Shown piece after piece: positions 17,536-27,129 of a DNA stretch of 64,000 nucleotides. The notes under the pieces were generated by a model. That model had not been told where the DNA came from. It saw nothing but the letters and a program-made list of their open reading frames with translations, and did not search any database. This DNA comes from Bowmanella denitrificans. GTDB lineage: Bacteria; Pseudomonadota; Gammaproteobacteria; Enterobacterales; Alteromonadaceae. The stretch's first letter is position 1, and each line of letters starts with the position of its first letter. Both the position numbers and the translations under genes were made by a program. The stretch lies in assembly GCF_039522935.1 (NCBI RefSeq), contig NZ_BAAAEI010000002.1, forward strand, positions 153,190-217,189, written 5' to 3'.

Positions 17536-18178
17536 GGCGTCCTTCATCGGCCATCGGCGCAATCTTCAATGCGCCATTCACCAGGCACAGCTGCGCAAGG
17601 TAATAGGTTAGCATGACGGCATAGGCTGAAAATGGGAAAGGTTGAATAAACAGGTTCCAGGCCAATAGCGCGTCTGACACCAAAAAGCTGGCAGCACCAA
17701 ATAGTAACCAGTGTCCAGAACGGTTAGCCAGGACCGCCATGGTCGCCATACTGCAGATTACCAGCATATAGGCCAGAACAGGCAACCGCATCGCGTCCAA
17801 TTTTGGTAGCAATTGCCACAGCATCAGTACTGCAAACAACAATACGGCCAGCAGTGGCCACAGCTTCCAGGGCTGCCAATGACGAAAACGCCAGAAGTTA
17901 GTGGCATAGGTTAACTGCGCCAGCAGAAAAGCACCTAATCCCAGTTCGAAGCTATGTTTAATGGGGAGGGCCAGAAAAATATCGCCGGTGGCAGAAAAAG
18001 CCAGGGCAAGCAAAAGCAGGTATTTATTGCTGGTGGCATTTCTCAGTACCAGCAGCATTAGCCACAGTATGGGCAGAGCCTTGAACAGGAAATCCATAGG
18101 GTAAGGGCGATAAGCCAGGCTGAACAAATAGAACAGGCTGCTACCGGCAAATATCAGATTCCAATGTGTACTTCTCAT
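17522..18178 (-). CDS. YhhN family membrane protein (lysoplasmalogenase-like)
   Basis: About 218 residues with eight or so hydrophobic segments, the layout of the YhhN/TMEM86 family. Recognisable pieces are FKALPILWLMLLV, ATGDIFLALP, FELGLGAFLLAQLTYA and FLVSDALLAWNLF; the acidic residues in the second and last of these are typical. Animal members hydrolyse lysoplasmalogen; bacterial function is uncertain. ATG at 18178 is chosen over the GTG at 18190. The 3' end overlaps mutH, with which it is probably co-transcribed. Confidence 0.85.
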   Translation of the reverse strand: MRSTHWNLIFAGSSLFYLFSLAYRPYPMDFLFKALPILWLMLLVLRNATSNKYLLLLALAFSATGDIFLALPIKHSFELGLGAFLLAQLTYATNFWRFRHWQPWKLWPLLAVLLFAVLMLWQLLPKLDAMRLPVLAYMLVICSMATMAVLANRSGHWLLFGAASFLVSDALLAWNLFIQPFPFSAYAVMLTYYLAQLCLVNGALKIAPMADEGRHAPR

Positions 18179-18317
18179 CCCGGGTTCCACTGCTGGTTAA
18201 AGGTATTTTGCTCCTGGCTTTGTCGCCTATTGTAATTAATCTTTCTGGGAGCTTTGAAACCTCCATAGTTTATGGAAGAATGCGGTACTAGAAAAGAACT
18301 AATGCCCGGGAGTCTAA

Positions 18318-18842
18318 GTGATTGATGCCGAAGGATTCCGCGCGAATGTGGGCATAGTGATTTGCAACAGAATCGGGCAGGTATTTTGGGCAAGGCGCTA
18401 CGGCCAACATTCATGGCAGTTTCCACAAGGCGGAATTGATCAGGGGGAAACTGCCGAGCAGGCAATGTATCGGGAGCTCCATGAGGAAGTGGGACTGAAG
18501 CCCCAGGACGTGGAAATTCTTGGGGTTACCAAGAACTGGGTAAGATACAAATTGCCAAAGAGGTTGATCAGACAAGGTAGCGAGCCGGTCTGTATCGGGC
18601 AAAAACAGAAGTGGTTTCTGTTACGGCTGACCTGTAAGGAAGAAGATGTGAATCTTCTGCATTCGGGGCACCCGGAATTTGACGACTGGCGTTGGGTCAG
18701 TTACTGGTATCCGATTCGTAATGTGGTGTCATTTAAACGTGACGTCTATCGGCGGGTGATGAAGGAGTTTCTGCCTGTTGCGATGCCAGTGCAAGGTCGT
18801 CCGCCCTTGGCCAATAAGCCAAAGCGTAGAAGGAGAAATTAA
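18318..18842 (+). CDS. rppH: RNA pyrophosphohydrolase RppH
   Basis: 174 residues. The Nudix box is intact: GGIDQGETAEQAMYRELHEE followed by VGL. FRANVGIVICNRIGQVFWARR and SWQFPQGGIDQGE match E. coli RppH, which removes pyrophosphate from 5'-triphosphorylated mRNA and so starts 5'-end dependent decay. The start is GTG, as in E. coli. The C-terminus is basic (KPKRRRRN). It is four bases upstream of ptsP, the conserved order in gammaproteobacteria. Confidence 0.95.
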   Translation: MIDAEGFRANVGIVICNRIGQVFWARRYGQHSWQFPQGGIDQGETAEQAMYRELHEEVGLKPQDVEILGVTKNWVRYKLPKRLIRQGSEPVCIGQKQKWFLLRLTCKEEDVNLLHSGHPEFDDWRWVSYWYPIRNVVSFKRDVYRRVMKEFLPVAMPVQGRPPLANKPKRRRRN

Positions 18843-18845
18843 TCC

Positions 18846-21125
18846 GTGCTGACGCAGCTCAAGCGCATCGTTCAGGAAGTGAACCAGATTCCGATTCTGG
18901 ATGATGCCCTTACCTTCTTAGCTAGACGATTGCAGGACACCATGAAGGTGGACTGCTGCTCAATCTATCTGGCTAATTACGAGCAGCAGCACTTTATGCT
19001 GATGGCGACCGAAGGCTTGTCCAAGGAGGCCATCGGCCAGGTGGCGATCGGTTTTTCTGAAGGCCTGATTGGTTTGATAGGCCAGCGCGAAGAACCCATC
19101 AATATCGAAGATGCACAGAGCCACCCGAGGTTTAAACATTACCCCGAGGTTAAGGAAGAAAAATACCACGCCTTCCTGGGCACGCCCATTATTCACCAGC
19201 GTAAGGTGCTGGGGGTGATGACCATTCAGCAGAAGCGTAAACGCAAGTTCAGTGAAGACGAAGAGGCCTTTCTGGTCACCCTGGCGGCGCAAATGGCATT
19301 GGAAATTGCCCATGCCGAAGCCCGCGGCGCGTTGAATCTCAGTGATGAGTTAACCAGGCAAACATGGCAAAAGTCTCTGCGCGGCGTACCTGGCTCCAAC
19401 GGTTTGGCCATTGGTGTTGGGCACATTCCCAATATTAAGTTCAATTTGCGTGGGCTGATGCTCAGGCGCAATGCCGATGCTACCGATCAGATAGCCAGAT
19501 ACCGTGAAGCGGTGCGTCTTACCCGCGATGAAGTGCAAAAGCTGTCTGACAAAATGCAGGGCAGGGTGCCGGATGACGTGCTGGCGATATTTCACCTTTA
19601 CCAGCACCTGTTAGATGCCAACAGCCTGGGCCATGAAGTGGAGGCTAAGGTTCAGTCAGGCTGGGACGCTGCCTCTTCACTGAAGATGGTGGTGGAAAGC
19701 TACATCAACCAGTTTCGCTCCATGGACGATCCTTATATGCAGGAACGGGCCGTGGATGTGGAAGATCTGGGTAATCGTGTATTAGGTCATCTGCTTAAAA
19801 CCAATCAGGAACAAAGACCGGTGCCGGACCAGGCGATTCTGGTGGCCGAAGAAGTCAGTGCATCCATGTTGGCAGAATTCCCCCATGGCAAGCTGCAGGG
19901 CATCATTTCCATGCGGGGCTCCAACAACAGTCACGCCGCCATTCTGGCCAGGGCCATGGGGTTACCTGCCGTGATGGGGGTGACAGATATTCCGCTGTCG
20001 CTATTAAGTGGCAAAGACATTTTATTAGACGGTTACTCCGGCGAAGTGATTGTGTCGCCCAGTCAGGCTATTCGTCAGGAATTTCAACAGCTCATCAACG
20101 AAGAGCGTGAGCTCTATGGCTTGTTGCAGGAACAGGCGGATCTGCCGGCTGAAACCCGTGACGGTCACAGAGTTGAACTGTTGATCAACGCTGGCTTATC
20201 CGCCGAGCTGGAAGGGATCCACAGCGAAGTCGGTGACGGGGTGGGGCTGTACCGCACCGAAGTGCCTTTTATGATGCGTGAGCGATTCCCGTCTGAGCAG
20301 GAACAATGCAAGCTCTATCGCAGTGTGCTGAGCATCAATCCGGCCAAAAACATTACCATGCGCACCTTGGATGTAGGGGGCGACAAGCCATTACCCTATT
20401 TCCCGGTCACGGAGGAAAATCCTTTCCTTGGCTGGCGCGGGATCCGCATGACACTGGATCATCCCGAAATTTTTCTTGTGCAGGTCAGGGCCATGTTGCG
20501 CGCCAGTCTGGGCTTGGACAACCTCAAGATCATGTTGCCCATGATCAGCACTATCAATGAAGTTAATGAATCTAAGCGCCTGATTAGACAAGCTTACTAT
20601 GAGGTCGCAGAAGAAGCGCAGTTGGACGGTCAAACTTTGAGTATGCCCGAAGTCGGGGTGATGCTGGAGGTACCGGCCGTAATTTATCAATTACCGCAAC
20701 TGGCGGCCAAGGTAGATTTCTTTTCCATTGGCAGCAACGATCTGACCCAATATTTACTGGCGGTGGATCGCAATAATGCCAGGGTGTCAGGCCTGTATGA
20801 CTCTTACCATCCTGCCGTGCTCAAGGCGCTGAAGCTGATTGTTGAAGAAGCCTCAAAGCTGAATAAACCGGTCACCCTTTGTGGAGAACTGGCTGGTGAG
20901 CCGGGCGGCGCAATACTGTTGTTGGCGATGGGTTACCGCAAGCTGAGTATGAACAGTTTTAACCTGGCCAAAGTCAAGTGGGTTATCCGCACCCTGAGCA
21001 TGGCCGATGCTGAATTGTTGCTGGAAGAAGTACTGGATCTGGAGCATCCCCACCAGGTTCGCGATCGTATCAATCGTCATTTGGAAACCCTAGGCCTGGG
21101 TGGACTGGTGCGGGCCGGAAAATAG
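18846..21125 (+). CDS. ptsP: Phosphoenolpyruvate-protein phosphotransferase PtsP (EI-Ntr)
   Basis: 759 residues. An N-terminal GAF domain (about 15-150) is followed by a full enzyme I module. The phosphorylated histidine is His363 in GSNNSHAAILARAMGLPAVMG (motif split: 'GSNNSHAAILARA', 'MGLPAVMG'). The PEP-binding barrel carries GLYRTEVPFM, TMRTLDVGGDKPLPY, SIGSNDLTQYLLAVDR and the acid-base Cys679 in PVTLCGELAGEP. It passes phosphate from PEP to NPr in the nitrogen PTS, linking nitrogen state to potassium and stress control; its GAF senses glutamine in enterics. Start is GTG, preceded by AAGGAG. Confidence 0.95.
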   Translation: MLTQLKRIVQEVNQIPILDDALTFLARRLQDTMKVDCCSIYLANYEQQHFMLMATEGLSKEAIGQVAIGFSEGLIGLIGQREEPINIEDAQSHPRFKHYPEVKEEKYHAFLGTPIIHQRKVLGVMTIQQKRKRKFSEDEEAFLVTLAAQMALEIAHAEARGALNLSDELTRQTWQKSLRGVPGSNGLAIGVGHIPNIKFNLRGLMLRRNADATDQIARYREAVRLTRDEVQKLSDKMQGRVPDDVLAIFHLYQHLLDANSLGHEVEAKVQSGWDAASSLKMVVESYINQFRSMDDPYMQERAVDVEDLGNRVLGHLLKTNQEQRPVPDQAILVAEEVSASMLAEFPHGKLQGIISMRGSNNSHAAILARAMGLPAVMGVTDIPLSLLSGKDILLDGYSGEVIVSPSQAIRQEFQQLINEERELYGLLQEQADLPAETRDGHRVELLINAGLSAELEGIHSEVGDGVGLYRTEVPFMMRERFPSEQEQCKLYRSVLSINPAKNITMRTLDVGGDKPLPYFPVTEENPFLGWRGIRMTLDHPEIFLVQVRAMLRASLGLDNLKIMLPMISTINEVNESKRLIRQAYYEVAEEAQLDGQTLSMPEVGVMLEVPAVIYQLPQLAAKVDFFSIGSNDLTQYLLAVDRNNARVSGLYDSYHPAVLKALKLIVEEASKLNKPVTLCGELAGEPGGAILLLAMGYRKLSMNSFNLAKVKWVIRTLSMADAELLLEEVLDLEHPHQVRDRINRHLETLGLGGLVRAGK

Positions 21126-21163
21126 TGCAGTTGCCAAGCTCTTGGCAAAATGAGGTATAGCGT

Positions 21164-21964
21164 TTGGACCCTTTGTTGTTTTTGATTCTCAGCTGTATGG
21201 TGCTGGGGTGTGTCGCAGGTGTGCTGGCTGGTCTGTTGGGCATAGGTGGTGGGCTGATTATCGTACCGACTTTGGTGTATCTGTTGCAGTCGCAGCTATC
21301 CCTGCCCCTCGATATTGTGATGCCGATGGCGGTGGCAACGTCACTGTCGACCATTATTTTTACCGGGTTTTCGTCTTTTCTGACCCATTACAAGTTGGGA
21401 AATCTGGATATGCGGGTGTTTCTCACCTGCTCTATTGGCATTGCTGTGGGGGCCGCCGCTGGCGCACAATTTGCCGCGATGATGCCGGCTGACTTGTTGA
21501 AACAGGTGTTTGCCGGTTTGATGTTGTTGCTGGCTTTTCGCATGGCCTTTGGTAAGAATCGCGTCACGCAAAGTTCACTGAGCCGCGGTAAGCTGGTGGG
21601 CATCGGCCTGGGCGTTGGTGGTTTCTCGTCTCTGCTTGGCATTGGTGGTGGCGCCCTGTTGGTCCCCGCTCTGGTCTGGTTCAGGGTGGCGATGAAAACC
21701 GCCATTGGTTGTGCGGCGGCATGTGGTATGGTGATTGCCTTGTTTGGCAGCGCCAGTTTTGTTCACGCCGGGTGGCTGGAGCCCGGATTACCAACCTTCA
21801 GCCTGGGGTTTATTTATTTGCCTGCTACTGCCGCTATTGTCAGTACTTCTATGCTGGCTGCCAACCAGGGCGCAAAGTGGGGACATAAGTTGCCTATCCC
21901 CATACTAAAGAAAATTTTTGCTGGCTTCCTGGTTCTAGTAAGCTTGCACATGTTTTTGAACTGA
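21164..21964 (+). CDS. TauE/SafE family sulfite exporter-like membrane protein
   Basis: 266 residues, about eight membrane segments in two homologous halves. Each half has the family glycine motif: VLAGLLGIGGGLIIVPTLVY near the start and FSSLLGIGGGALLVPALVWF in the middle. The family exports organosulfur anions or sulfite, but many members are unassigned. Start is TTG at 21164 with GAGG seven bases upstream. It lies between ptsP and lgt, a placement common in Alteromonadales and related orders. Confidence 0.87.
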   Translation: MDPLLFLILSCMVLGCVAGVLAGLLGIGGGLIIVPTLVYLLQSQLSLPLDIVMPMAVATSLSTIIFTGFSSFLTHYKLGNLDMRVFLTCSIGIAVGAAAGAQFAAMMPADLLKQVFAGLMLLLAFRMAFGKNRVTQSSLSRGKLVGIGLGVGGFSSLLGIGGGALLVPALVWFRVAMKTAIGCAAACGMVIALFGSASFVHAGWLEPGLPTFSLGFIYLPATAAIVSTSMLAANQGAKWGHKLPIPILKKIFAGFLVLVSLHMFLN

Positions 21965-22069
21965 ACAGCCTGACGACTTTCTATATCAGGGATGATTCAG
22001 TGCATGCATTGGTGTCCCTGTGCTTTGGATATTTGGATTTTTTAAGATGTTTCCAATTGGATTTGTTAA

Positions 22070-22867
22070 ATGACAGAGTATTTTACTTTCCCCGAGATCG
22101 ATCCCGTCATCTTCAGTGTCGGTCCGGTAAGCCTGCGCTGGTATGGGCTGATGTATCTGGTGGGATTTGTGGCGGCCTGGTTTTTAGCCGGTAAACGCCT
22201 GCACCGAACGCACTGGAGCCGTGAGCAACTTAGCGACCTGATGTTTTACGGTTTTCTCGGTGTAATTCTGGGCGGGCGCATCGGCTATGTGTTTTTCTAC
22301 CAGTTCGAGCATTTTCTGCAAGAGCCCCTTTACCTGTTCAAAATCTGGACCGGGGGCATGTCTTTTCACGGTGGTCTGCTTGGGGTTGTCGTTGCGCTGT
22401 GGTGGTTTGCTAAAAAGAATGGCTCCAGTTTGCTGCAGGTAGGGGACTTTATTGCCCCTCTGGTACCTATTGGTCTGGGGGCCGGACGCATAGGTAACTT
22501 TATAAATGCTGAGTTGTGGGGGCGTACCACCGATGTGCCCTGGGCCGTGTTATTCCCTGGTGCCGGGCCCTTGCCCCGCCACCCTTCACAGCTGTACGAA
22601 TTTTTCCTTGAAGGGGCATTGTTGTTTGCGATTTTGTGGTGGTATAGCGGCAAGTCCCGTCCGGTTGGTGCAGTGTCGGGTATGTTCCTGGCAGGGTATG
22701 GCGCATTTCGTTTTATCGTTGAGTTTTTCCGTGAGCCGGATGCGCACATTGGTTTATACAGCGGTGCCGTGTCACAAGGGCAACTTTTGTGTATTCCCAT
22801 GATCCTGATTGGCCTGATTCTGATTGTCAGGGCTGGGCGCCAACAGGTGGAGGGGCGACAGGCATGA
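22070..22867 (+). CDS. lgt: Prolipoprotein diacylglyceryl transferase Lgt
   Basis: 265 residues with about seven membrane segments. The Lgt signature GLGAGRIGNFINAELWGR is complete, and the catalytic-region histidine is in GGMSFHGGLLG. RHPSQLYEFFLEG and the C-terminal YGAFRFIVEFFREPD are also typical. It transfers diacylglycerol from phosphatidylglycerol to the lipobox cysteine in the inner membrane, the first step of lipoprotein maturation. The TGA overlaps the thyA ATG (ATGA), so the two genes are translationally coupled as in many gammaproteobacteria. Confidence 0.96.
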   Translation: MTEYFTFPEIDPVIFSVGPVSLRWYGLMYLVGFVAAWFLAGKRLHRTHWSREQLSDLMFYGFLGVILGGRIGYVFFYQFEHFLQEPLYLFKIWTGGMSFHGGLLGVVVALWWFAKKNGSSLLQVGDFIAPLVPIGLGAGRIGNFINAELWGRTTDVPWAVLFPGAGPLPRHPSQLYEFFLEGALLFAILWWYSGKSRPVGAVSGMFLAGYGAFRFIVEFFREPDAHIGLYSGAVSQGQLLCIPMILIGLILIVRAGRQQVEGRQA

Positions 22868-23697
22868 AACAATATTTGAGCCTGATGCGTCATGTTCTGG
22901 AAAATGGCGTCAAAAAGGAAGATCGCACTGGCACCGGCACATTGAGTTTGTTTGGTTATCAGATGCGCTTCAATCTGGCTGATGGCTTCCCGTTAGTGAC
23001 CACCAAGAAATGCCATTTGCGTTCGATTATTCATGAACTGTTATGGTTTCTCAAAGGGGAAACCAATATTGCTTATTTGCAGGAAAACAACGTGAGTATC
23101 TGGGACGAGTGGGCTACAGATGACGGCGAGCTGGGGCCGGTATACGGCCAGCAATGGCGCAGTTGGCAAGGGGCCGATGGTCAGGTGATTGATCAGATCA
23201 GTGAGGTTATTCAGCAGATTAAAACCAACCCGGACTCGCGGCGTTTGATTGTCAGCGCCTGGAATCCGGCAGTATTGCCAGATACCCGTTATTCCCCCAA
23301 AGACAATGCCGCCATGGGACGCCAGGCTTTGCCACCTTGTCATACCCTGTTCCAGTTTTATGTGCTGGACGGCAAACTGAGCTGCCAGCTTTACCAGCGC
23401 AGCGGCGACATTTTCCTCGGCGTGCCCTTCAATATAGCGAGTTATGCCTTGTTAACACTGATGGTGGCGCAGGTGTGTGGATTACAACCCGGGGATTTTG
23501 TGCATACCTTTGGTGATGCTCACCTGTATCTCAACCATCTCGAACAGGCCAAAACGCAATTGGCGCGTGAGCCCTATCCAATGCCACAGATGAAGATCAA
23601 CCCGCAGGTACGGGATATCTTTGCCTTTCGCTTTGAGGACTTCGAACTGATTAACTATCAGGCCCATCCGCATATTAAAGCGCCGGTGGCCATTTAA
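22864..23697 (+). CDS. thyA: Thymidylate synthase ThyA
   Basis: 277 residues. The active-site Cys159 is in ALPPCHTLFQFYV. Other hallmarks are DRTGTGTLSLFGYQMRF, HELLWFLKGETN, CQLYQRSGDIFLGVPFNIASYALL (given here as 'CQLYQRSGDIFLG' and 'VPFNIASYALL') and FGDAHLYLNH. It methylates dUMP with methylene-tetrahydrofolate. It is about 13 residues longer than the 264-residue E. coli enzyme because of a loop near residues 90-120. ATG at 22864 is the family start; a 25-codon upstream extension lies inside lgt. Confidence 0.96.
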   Translation: MKQYLSLMRHVLENGVKKEDRTGTGTLSLFGYQMRFNLADGFPLVTTKKCHLRSIIHELLWFLKGETNIAYLQENNVSIWDEWATDDGELGPVYGQQWRSWQGADGQVIDQISEVIQQIKTNPDSRRLIVSAWNPAVLPDTRYSPKDNAAMGRQALPPCHTLFQFYVLDGKLSCQLYQRSGDIFLGVPFNIASYALLTLMVAQVCGLQPGDFVHTFGDAHLYLNHLEQAKTQLAREPYPMPQMKINPQVRDIFAFRFEDFELINYQAHPHIKAPVAI

Positions 23698-23701
23698 GCT
23701 T

Positions 23702-24712
23702 ATGACAATTAAGGTCCTCATTTGCGATGACTCCAAATTCGCCCGCCGCCAGTTGGCCCGGGCTATCCCCAAGCATTGGGATGTGGAGATTCAATTCGCA
23801 GAAGATGGCCAGCAAGCTTTGGATCTGATCCGCCAGGGCCGTTTCGATGTCACCTTTCTTGATCTGAATATGCCGGTACTCGACGGCTATCAGGCTATGC
23901 AGGCCATTCGCGATGAAGACCTGCAGACCATGGTCATTGTTGTTTCAGGCGATGTACAACGTGAAGCGCGCACCCGTATGTTGCAGTTAGGTGCACTGGA
24001 CTTTATTGCCAAACCTGTAAATAGCCAGAAGCTCACCAGTCTGTTGCAACAGTTTGGTTTGTATGACGGTAACGCCATTGGCCGGGAGCTGCCGCAGGAA
24101 GACGATGATGAACTGCAGGATCGGCTGGATATTTACCGCGAGTTGATTAATGTTGCGATGGGGCAGGCTGGTGACAAACTGGCGCAGGTGCTTGGTGAAT
24201 TTATTCATTTGCCGATTCCCAATGTTAACCAGATTGCCAGCAGTGAGCTGAGCATGGCGATTGCTGAGATTCAGCACAACAGCTATGTATCTGCGGTATC
24301 CCAGGGCTTTGTCAGTGCCGGTATCAAAGGCGAAGCGCTGGTGATCTTTAACGATACCGATTTTGGCAATCTGGTGCGTCTGTTGAAATATAAGAGCCAG
24401 CAGCTATCCGAACAGCTGGAAATTGAAGCGCTGATGGACTTGTCCAATATTCTTATTGGTGCTTGCCTAAACGGCCTGTCCAGCCAATTGGATGTCAGCT
24501 TCAGCCAGAATCACCCGATTATTCTTGGCCGTCATTGCGATCTTGAACAGTTGCTGAAGAGTAATGTTTCGCGCTGGAATCAGGTGGTGGCCATTGAGAT
24601 CGGTTATTCTATCGACAGTCACAATGTGCATTTTGATTTATTGCTGTTATTTCCGCAGGATGCCATGGATGCCATGTTCGACAAACTTATGCTGTTAAGC
24701 GCGGAGGCCTGA
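23702..24712 (+). CDS. Response regulator with C-terminal CheC/CheX-like domain
   Basis: 336 residues. The N-terminal receiver (1-120) has the acidic pair Asp9-Asp10, the phosphorylation site Asp54 (FLDLNMPVLDGYQ) and the FIAKPV lysine. The C-terminal part (140-330) contains YRELINVAMGQAGDKLAQVL and EIEALMDLSNILIGACLNGL, which look like the paired CheC/CheX/FliY phosphatase helices (E-x-x-N pattern in 'LMDLSNIL'). Such proteins control a receiver's phosphorylation. It is coupled with the GGDEF gene by a TGATG overlap, so it may govern that cyclase. No histidine kinase is adjacent. Confidence 0.8.
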   Translation: MTIKVLICDDSKFARRQLARAIPKHWDVEIQFAEDGQQALDLIRQGRFDVTFLDLNMPVLDGYQAMQAIRDEDLQTMVIVVSGDVQREARTRMLQLGALDFIAKPVNSQKLTSLLQQFGLYDGNAIGRELPQEDDDELQDRLDIYRELINVAMGQAGDKLAQVLGEFIHLPIPNVNQIASSELSMAIAEIQHNSYVSAVSQGFVSAGIKGEALVIFNDTDFGNLVRLLKYKSQQLSEQLEIEALMDLSNILIGACLNGLSSQLDVSFSQNHPIILGRHCDLEQLLKSNVSRWNQVVAIEIGYSIDSHNVHFDLLLLFPQDAMDAMFDKLMLLSAEA

Positions 24713-25671
24713 TGGACCCTTCAAACGGCCAGCAAATGGAAGACCTGCACTGGAAACTGGATCTGCTGGATTCCATCGAGGTTGGTATTGTGGTGATAGA
24801 CAGGGACTTTCGGGTCAAAGTCTGGAATGAGTTTATGCATAACCACAGCGGTATTCATCCTGCAGATATCGAACAGCAATCCTTGTTTGACCATTTCGCC
24901 GAAATCGATCAGGACTGGTTTCGTCAGAAAACTGAGCCGGTATTCACCCTGAAAAGTCCTGCTTTTGTGATCTGGGAACAGCGTCCCTATCTGTTCAGGT
25001 TTACCAGTTATCGTCCGGTAACCAGTGCCAGTGACTTAATGTATCAGAATATCACGCTGTTCCCCCTCGCCTCTCGCAGTGGTGAGGTAGAGCATCTGTG
25101 CGTAGTGGTGTACGACGTCACCGACGAAGTGGTGAGTAAGCAGCGTCTGGCCTCGGCCAATGAGCAGCTACGTAAACTCAGCCGCATAGACGGTCTGACC
25201 GGCCTGTATAACCGTCGTTACTGGGAAGAGTCCTGTGAGCTGGAGTTTAAACGTTGTATGCGCAAACGCGGTTCGTCTTCTGTCGTCCTGTTGGATATCG
25301 ATTATTTCAAAAGTATCAATGACACTTATGGCCATCCCGCTGGTGATCAGGTGATTCGTTCGTTGTCGCGTATCGTTCGCCAGACTGTCAGGGAAACCGA
25401 TGTATGTGGCCGTTACGGCGGAGAAGAATTCGCCCTGGTGTTACCTGATACTTGTGCCGAGGAAGCCGGGCAGGTGGCTGAGCGGATCCGTGAGCAGGTG
25501 CAGTTGCAGCCTGTTCAATATGAAGGCCACAGCATTCCGTTTACTGTGAGCCTGGGGGTTTGTCAGTTCAACACGTCCTTCAAAAACCATATTGCCTGGG
25601 TAGAGCATGCGGATCGGGCCCTTTATCTGGCTAAAGATGGCGGCCGTAACCGCACCTGTATTCAAAGTTAG
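24712..25671 (+). CDS. PAS-GGDEF diguanylate cyclase
   Basis: 319 residues. A PAS-like sensor domain (about 12-145, with LDSIEVGIVVIDRDFRVKVWN) leads through a short coiled linker to a GGDEF domain. The active-site loop is GRYGGEEFALVLPD, a functional GGEEF variant. The inhibitory RxxD site (RETD) sits exactly five residues before it, so product inhibition is likely. It makes cyclic di-GMP in the cytoplasm. The overlap with the CheC-like response regulator upstream suggests a joint signalling unit. Confidence 0.9.
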   Translation: MDPSNGQQMEDLHWKLDLLDSIEVGIVVIDRDFRVKVWNEFMHNHSGIHPADIEQQSLFDHFAEIDQDWFRQKTEPVFTLKSPAFVIWEQRPYLFRFTSYRPVTSASDLMYQNITLFPLASRSGEVEHLCVVVYDVTDEVVSKQRLASANEQLRKLSRIDGLTGLYNRRYWEESCELEFKRCMRKRGSSSVVLLDIDYFKSINDTYGHPAGDQVIRSLSRIVRQTVRETDVCGRYGGEEFALVLPDTCAEEAGQVAERIREQVQLQPVQYEGHSIPFTVSLGVCQFNTSFKNHIAWVEHADRALYLAKDGGRNRTCIQS

Positions 25672-25768
25672 GCTGTCTTAGTGTCCCTGGCTGCTACCCC
25701 ATTGATACGACGGCTACACAAGATTAGTTATTTTCAGTTGATTCTCTTCTGCATCTAACAAGGTCTGC

Positions 25769-26197
25769 TCAGCAACGGAGCAGTTTGTTACGTATCCCGT
25801 CCAGAGTCTGGATGAAATGCCGGGCTTGCTCGTCATTTAGATCGGCCAGCATCTCGTCACGTATCTGTTCTGCGACCTGTTGAATCTGCGCAAGATGCGG
25901 CGCAGCTGCCTCGGTAAGCCGAATCTGATAGGCCCGTCTATCCCTGGGGTCAGGCACCCGCTCAATAAGCCGGTTATCCGCTAACTGATCGAGCAGTCTT
26001 GCCATGGTCATTGGCTGAATCTCAAGGGCATCAGCCAGATCGACCTGTCTGACACCTTCAAAACGGGATACGTAAAACAGTGCTCTGGCCTGTGCCAGGG
26101 TCAGTGAACTGTTTTGCAGACGTTGCTGAAACAGTCTCCTCATCAGCCTGGAAACATCTGCGATAAGGAAGCCAAGATAGTTATGGGGAGATGACAT
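25769..26197 (-). CDS. MarR family transcriptional regulator
   Basis: About 142 residues from the ATG at 26197. The winged helix reads VDLADALEIQPMTMARLLDQ followed by LADNRLIERVPDPRDRRAYQ; the DPRDRRA wing is diagnostic for MarR. It is divergent from the dioxygenase-like gene at 26320 across 122 bases and probably regulates it. A longer frame (to 26284) would run into that promoter and is less likely. Confidence 0.88.
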   Translation of the reverse strand: MSSPHNYLGFLIADVSRLMRRLFQQRLQNSSLTLAQARALFYVSRFEGVRQVDLADALEIQPMTMARLLDQLADNRLIERVPDPRDRRAYQIRLTEAAAPHLAQIQQVAEQIRDEMLADLNDEQARHFIQTLDGIRNKLLRC

Positions 26198-26319
26198 AGT
26201 TGCATCTGCATATAATAAGCTTTGGCTATTATATGTTTTGGTTTTTAATTGTCCAGGTTGGCATTTCTGAATAAAAGCGCACAATGGTCAACATAACTTG
26301 ACGCTGGGAAGGGCTTAGT

Positions 26320-27129
26320 ATGTCTGTAATACAACCTGTTGTGTTTTTGTCACATGGTGGCGGGCCTTTGCCGCTGCTTGGCGATAAAAGTCATCTGGAA
26401 ATGCTGGACGTCTTTGCCAGCCTGAAGGGGAGGCTGACAAAGCCTGCAGCCATTCTGTTGGTTAGTGCGCATTGGGAAGAGCCCCAATTTACATTAACAG
26501 CGACCGCGTCACCGGGATTGGTATTTGACTACTATGGTTTTCCACCTGAAACCTATCAGTACCGCTATCCTGTGCCCGGAGCACCTGATTTAGCCTTGAA
26601 AACTAAGGCGTTACTGCAGGAGCATGGCCTGGAAGCCCATCTTGAGTTGCATCGGGGAGTTGATCACGGTGTATTTGTACCCATGCTGTTGTTGTTTCCC
26701 GACGCCGATGTACCTGTGGTGCAACTTTCATTAAAAAGAGGTCTGGATGCAGCCGAGCATTTGCAGTTGGGACAGGCACTGCAGCGGCTCAGGCAACAGG
26801 GGATATTGTTAATGGGCTCTGGATATACGTTCCATAATTTGTCGGCAGTAATGGGTGTGAAAACCGCCAGTGTAGTGGAAAAGTGCCTGCAATTTCATGA
26901 CTGGCTTGACATACAGATTACCGATCCGGGCTTAAGTCAGAGCCAACGGTTTGCTGCGCTAACACAGTGGCAACAGGCACCTAATGCCAGATTCTGCCAC
27001 CCCCGTGAAGAACATCTGCTGCCTTTGCATTTTTGCTGTGCTGCGGCCGATGGGCAAGTGGCTGAAGCGCTGCATTTTAATATGATGGGGTTACCTGCGC
27101 GCTGTTACTTCTGGGCAGGCGCAGACTGA
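26320..27129 (+). CDS. DODA-type extradiol ring-opening dioxygenase family protein
   Basis: 269 residues of the LigB/DODA class. Metal ligands are expected in VVFLSHGGGPLPLL and HRGVDHGVFVPMLLLFP; the putative catalytic histidine pair and SAHWEEPQFTL are typical. Bacterial members such as E. coli YgiD open catecholic rings (L-DOPA). It is divergent from the MarR gene, whose ligand could be an aromatic compound. AAGGG lies six bases before ATG. The 3' end overlaps the convergent PqiA-like gene by 25 bases. Confidence 0.87.
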   Translation: MSVIQPVVFLSHGGGPLPLLGDKSHLEMLDVFASLKGRLTKPAAILLVSAHWEEPQFTLTATASPGLVFDYYGFPPETYQYRYPVPGAPDLALKTKALLQEHGLEAHLELHRGVDHGVFVPMLLLFPDADVPVVQLSLKRGLDAAEHLQLGQALQRLRQQGILLMGSGYTFHNLSAVMGVKTASVVEKCLQFHDWLDIQITDPGLSQSQRFAALTQWQQAPNARFCHPREEHLLPLHFCCAAADGQVAEALHFNMMGLPARCYFWAGAD

